Assembly (NCBI GenBank): GCA_009599575.1
Contig: VWND01000024.1
Coordinates: 124,001-188,000, forward strand
Direction: 5' to 3'
DNA from: Blumeriella jaapii
Taxonomy: Eukaryota > Ascomycota > Leotiomycetes > Helotiales > Drepanopezizaceae
Length of the DNA: 64,000 nt
Shown here: positions 60,430 through 64,000 of the stretch, in pieces
How the letters are laid out: each line of letters starts with the position of its first letter
Position numbering within the stretch: position 1 is the first letter of the stretch
The notes under the pieces: generated by a model
What the model saw: the letters and a program-made list of their open reading frames with translations, nothing else
Told to the model about the DNA's origin: nothing
Databases searched by the model: none
Position numbers and translations under genes: made by a program

Positions 60430-61990
60430 AATTTGACCGAAAACGATCGGAATAAGCCGATTAGCGACGAAAATAAATTTTTGATCGATAATTACAAGAC
60501 CGAGGATTTTTATTTTATCGTATATTATTTAATTATTTTATTTAAATTATTTAACGTGCTAAATTATTAATTTAAATTATTTAAAAACCAGGCTTTCGAT
60601 TATATTTTAGCCGATAGAAAGTTGTACAAAATGGAAAATAATATATATTAAAACGCTTAGTGGTAAATAATAAAGCTGATAAATTTTAAATTATAAAAAA
60701 AGCTTACGAAAAAGTGTTTTATAAAAAAGCTGAAGCTATTTACTACCGAATCAAAAACGATTTCTGATGGAAAAAGTGCTTCGAAAATTGCAAAGCCTTC
60801 GTTAAAAGTTGCATTTTTTATTAAAAACGAAAGCTTGGCCGAAAAAAGAATTTATTATATCCGACGTAGTTTTTTAAAGTTTGAGAAAAGATTAACTTCG
60901 ATATTACGCGCGTACCGATCACCGATCGCGGTTATATATGCTTCGTGCTCGTTATTAACGATTTATTTAAATGGCTTGAAAAGCGACTTTTTCGAAACGC
61001 TATTTTCGAAGCTATAGCGATTTTTTTTTGGAAAAACGTTGTATATCGATATGATTTGTTTAGCAAATTAAACGTCGATAATAAATCCGAAAATAAAGGC
61101 GTTATCGAGACTTTTATAAAAAAATACGGTATTTAACGCATTCAGATCTTAGCTTATAATTCGAAAAGTAATGGATCCGTTGAACGAAGCTATAAGAATA
61201 TTTTTAACGGCTTTTTAAAAGTTATTCGAAAAGGCTATAAGCGTTAGTCGCGGAAATTTTCGGAAATGCTTTTTGTTATGCGCATATGCATATACGCTTT
61301 TATTAAAATAATTTTATTTTTCATTTAATACGGCAAAAACGTTCGACTACTTTTGAAAACAAAATGGCTTGTGTAAAGGCTTTATAACGTGGTTAAAATA
61401 AAAACGAAAGCAGATTTATTAATAATAAAATTTAAACAGCTAGATTATCGCGATATAAATATAAAAAAAATAATTTTAAAAAAGAAAAAATATAGGAAGG
61501 CAGCTAAGAAAATCTGGAATAAAACCAAAGTTTTAAAAAAAACGCTAATTAAAAAAGGAGATTTGGTTTTAGTTTACGACGTTTAGCGCGTTATCGACAA
61601 ATCGGCCGATATTAAATTTAATTATAAATGGCTCGGATTCTACGAAATATACGAAACCGAATTAAATAAAAGCTATTACAAACTTACGGAATTCGATAAA
61701 ACGAAATTGAAAGGAACGTTCGCCGCTAACCGGTTAAAGCGATTTTACAAAAAGAATCAGCAAATTTATCTTTTGAATTTTAAATCAAAAAGCGATTCCG
61801 ATTCTAGCGATTTCGACGACGATTCCGATTAAAACGATTATATTTCTAAAAAAAAGAATTTTTTGGAAAAGTTTAAAAACAGCCGAACGATAATCCCGCT
61901 GTTAAAACCATAATTTAAATCGTGATTTCACTTATAACCGAAAAAGAGAAAGGTGTTTACAAAATTGTTTACTAATTATTTTATTATTTT

Positions 61991-64000
61991 CGTTGTTTAT
62001 TGTTTTTTTTTTTTTATTATATATTGTTTTATTATTTTTGTTTTGTTTTATTTATATATAACTTAATTATTCTGTTTTATATATATTGTTTATTTTTACA
62101 GACTTTTTTCTATGTTATTTGGAACATTTATTATACTTTTTTTTGTTTGATTGTATTTTTGCTTATTAAAATAAAAGCTTTATATATATTTTAAGCCGCA
62201 TATTTAATACATTTGTATTGCTCGCATATTTTACGAAAATTATTTTTTATGCATTTTATTATTTGCTATTTTTTGTATTATTTATTTTTTTTATTATTTT
62301 AAACGGATGCTTATTTAAATAATTATAATTTATTGAAAAAATAATATGCGGATTCTCGTAGCTTTTAGATACAAATACTTTATAATTTCCGTATTTTTTT
62401 CCATTTATTTTTCAACAAATATAATATATTTTTTTTGATTAACAAATTTATCGATATTATATCGTTTTTCAAACAAAGCGTTGCTAAACCTGACAAGCTT
62501 ATTTTTAATTTACTTTGGAACGGAATTATTATACGCAACTTTTTCGAATTTAAGCAAATATATAATACCGCTATTTCAAATTAACAAGCAGCTTTCGTAA
62601 AAATATTTATAAAATAATTCGATATAATAATTAAAAACGTTAACGAATTTTTATTCGATTACGAAAGTTTCGTTAAAGCTAAATTCGTTCGCAAAAGCTT
62701 TAATTACGACAAATTCTTACTGAATTACGATAACGTTTTAAAAGCTTTCGCCGAAGCAAAAAGGGCTCGAAACAATAAAAAAAAGGTGACAAACCGAATT
62801 TTGCGCTTTTTGCCAAATCAACGAAGGAAGGATATTTAAAAATACGTTTTTAGCAAAATTACCGGTATTATTCCATTTCGGCATTTCGCTTGCTTTTTCG
62901 AAACTATTATCTCTACGAAAAAAAAAATTTAAATACTAAACGCTTATATTTTTAAAGCGCAAACTCTAAAAGCTAATAACTCAAAAGCCCGCAGATTCAC
63001 AGGTTTTTTTACAGCTGTTTGTAAACTGATCGACGACGCTATGCAATTGCTAAAAAAAATTCTAGTCGGCTGCGAAATTCTAAATCTGACTTTTTTTTAA
63101 AGCAAAAGACTAAGCGTCGCTAAATGCGGCATTTTTATATCGAACGAAACGACGCTATTCCGACGCTTCAAACCTACGACGACGAAAAAAACGAAAAAGC
63201 TAATATTATCTTCGTTTAATTCGAAAAGATATACGCAATAGCAATTAATATTTTTAAAATAATTAAAATAATTCGGCGATTTTTATTTTTAACTGTCGAA
63301 AACGAATCCGAGAACGAAATTAAAAGCGTAATAACAAACAATCGCTTATTCGAATATAAAAAACTTATTATATTTATAGAAACAATTCCGGAAAAAGTAG
63401 AAACAAAAAACGTAGAAAAACGCGCCGATACTTTCGAAACTTTTTTTATTCGGAAAAAAAAACTATTTATATCGCCAGCAGAAAAGGCATCGCGAATAAA
63501 AACAGCCGGAAATCAACGCCGAGCTATAGATTTTAAGCTAATTAACAGAAAACGCGACGATTTTACAGAATCGGACTTAGAAAACGCCGGCATTTCGAAA
63601 AAAAAAGATTTAAACGATTTTGAATTTGATTTTTCGAAATTAAATACGCAAATATTAAAAACGCTTGCTGCGTTTAAAAACGTCGAACCGCTAATATTTT
63701 AAACTTTAATAAAAGCATTTAAAATTTCGATTATTATACGATTCGATCGAAAAAGCTTGGAAAAAAATATCGAAATTATCGCGGAAAAAATTATACAAAA
63801 AACATAAAATTAAATTACTTTGCTTAAAACTTTCGCTTTCGACGACGAAACGATTCAGAAGTTTTATTTCGATATTTTTACATAAGGGCCAAATAAATCC
63901 GTCAGCTTTTTTCTTTTTGTTTCGAACGAAGATTGAATTAAGCTTTTTTTAAAAAATTGCAAATATAATACGCCGGAATAAATAAAAAAGATTTTTAAAA
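61991..64000 (+). other. Unidentified AT-rich, RIP-like sequence at the right end
   Basis: The first 500 bases are T-rich with no coding sense. From about 62635 a + strand reading (NVNEFLFDYESFVKAKF and on) stays open to a stop near 62838. Another frame is open without an ATG from about 63220 to 63702 and is rich in Lys, Glu and Phe. I recognise neither. They may be a further reading frame of the LTR element, another transposon, or a decayed host gene. Confidence 0.45.

Larger units (their letters stand above)
57900..61860 (+). pseudogene. Decayed pol (protease, reverse transcriptase, RNase H, integrase) of LTR element copy 2
   Basis: Protease: FDNKAEINC with the catalytic Asp codon at 57951. 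Reverse transcriptase: YEVLRNRKKIIVFDFTEIGQ from about 58793, and the catalytic loop YVND at 59362-59373. RNase H: LIIDANIFGWEI near 59858 and a C-terminal part ending near 60220. Integrase: GYICFVLVINDLFKWLE near 60925, KLNVDNKSENKGVIE near 61063, NSKSNGSVERSYKN near 61160, and a GPY/F-like KWLGFYEIYE near 61630. Two 35-base palindromes sit between RNase H and integrase. The order protease-RT-RNase H-integrase places it in Ty3/gypsy. The element is dead. Confidence 0.75.
54775..61990 (+). mobile_element. Ty3/gypsy-like LTR retrotransposon, copy 2 (longer copy)
   Basis: Begins TGTAAAACGGTG, a plausible LTR terminus, and carries TATAAAA at 54877-54883. Gag starts at 55813; protease, reverse transcriptase, RNase H and integrase remnants follow in the Ty3/gypsy order. 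All are riddled with stops. Relative to copy 1 it has T where copy 1 has C and keeps most TG dinucleotides, so damage is mainly on + strand cytosines. Coding remnants end near 61.86 kb. I could not find a matching 3' LTR by 64000, so the right end is uncertain and the element may extend out of the window. Confidence 0.82.

Noticed and set aside
61991..64000. 3' LTR of the Ty3/gypsy element
   Set aside because: No stretch resembling the conserved start region of the 5' LTR (GGAGTTGGTAG and following) was found here.

Overview
This is nuclear DNA of a filamentous ascomycete (Pezizomycotina). The evidence is short GT-AG introns of about 45-130 bases, a non-reducing fungal polyketide synthase, fungal-type zinc-cluster regulators, a block of conserved fungal housekeeping genes, and an AT-rich block with the CpA/TpG-to-TpA decay expected of repeat-induced point mutation (RIP). 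The species cannot be fixed from the sequence; a pigmented leotiomycete or dothideomycete would fit.

Region 1 (1-25.1 kb) is a pigment-type secondary-metabolite locus with all four recognised genes on the + strand: a secreted multicopper oxidase (1007-2969), a seven-exon SAT-KS-AT-PT-ACP-ACP-TE polyketide synthase of 2,135 residues (5038-11993), an AflR-family zinc-cluster regulator (13811-15004) and a CMR1-type melanin regulator combining two C2H2 fingers with a Zn2Cys6 cluster (19923-22967). The synthase would make an aromatic polyketide such as tetrahydroxynaphthalene, the oxidase could polymerise or modify it, and the two regulators could control the set. No naphthol reductase or scytalone dehydratase is visible, so the pathway is incomplete here. 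Exact TCGN5CGA sites, the published AflR core, lie upstream of the synthase and of the CMR1-type gene.

Region 2 (25.1-37.1 kb) is a compact housekeeping block: a small thiamine-binding-fold protein (+), coronin (-), an intron-containing tRNA-Val(CAC) (+), pyruvate dehydrogenase E1 alpha (-), histone acetyltransferase HAT1 (-) and a ZIP-family metal transporter (+, divergent from HAT1). In every multi-exon gene the exons I placed sum to an intact reading frame.

Region 3 (37.1-46.5 kb) is mostly microsatellites, minisatellites and G/C homopolymers, interrupted by one gene, an F-box/WD40 ubiquitin-ligase adaptor (42895-45205, +).

Region 4 (46.5-64 kb) changes abruptly to AT-rich, RIP-decayed transposon sequence. 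It holds a 5'-truncated non-LTR retrotransposon on the - strand (46506-50146), then a 4.6-kb 5' part of a Ty3/gypsy-like element (50147-54774) directly abutting a longer copy of the same element (54775 to about 61.9 kb) with gag, protease, reverse transcriptase, RNase H and integrase remnants, then unidentified AT-rich decayed DNA. The two Ty3/gypsy copies carry opposite strand polarity of RIP damage, and a 35-base palindromic sequence recurs within them.

I found no clearly new biological system. The most interesting signals are the dual-regulator pigment locus with candidate AflR sites, the polarity of RIP in the paired copies, the recurring 35-base palindrome, and the well-preserved structured 3' end of the LINE.
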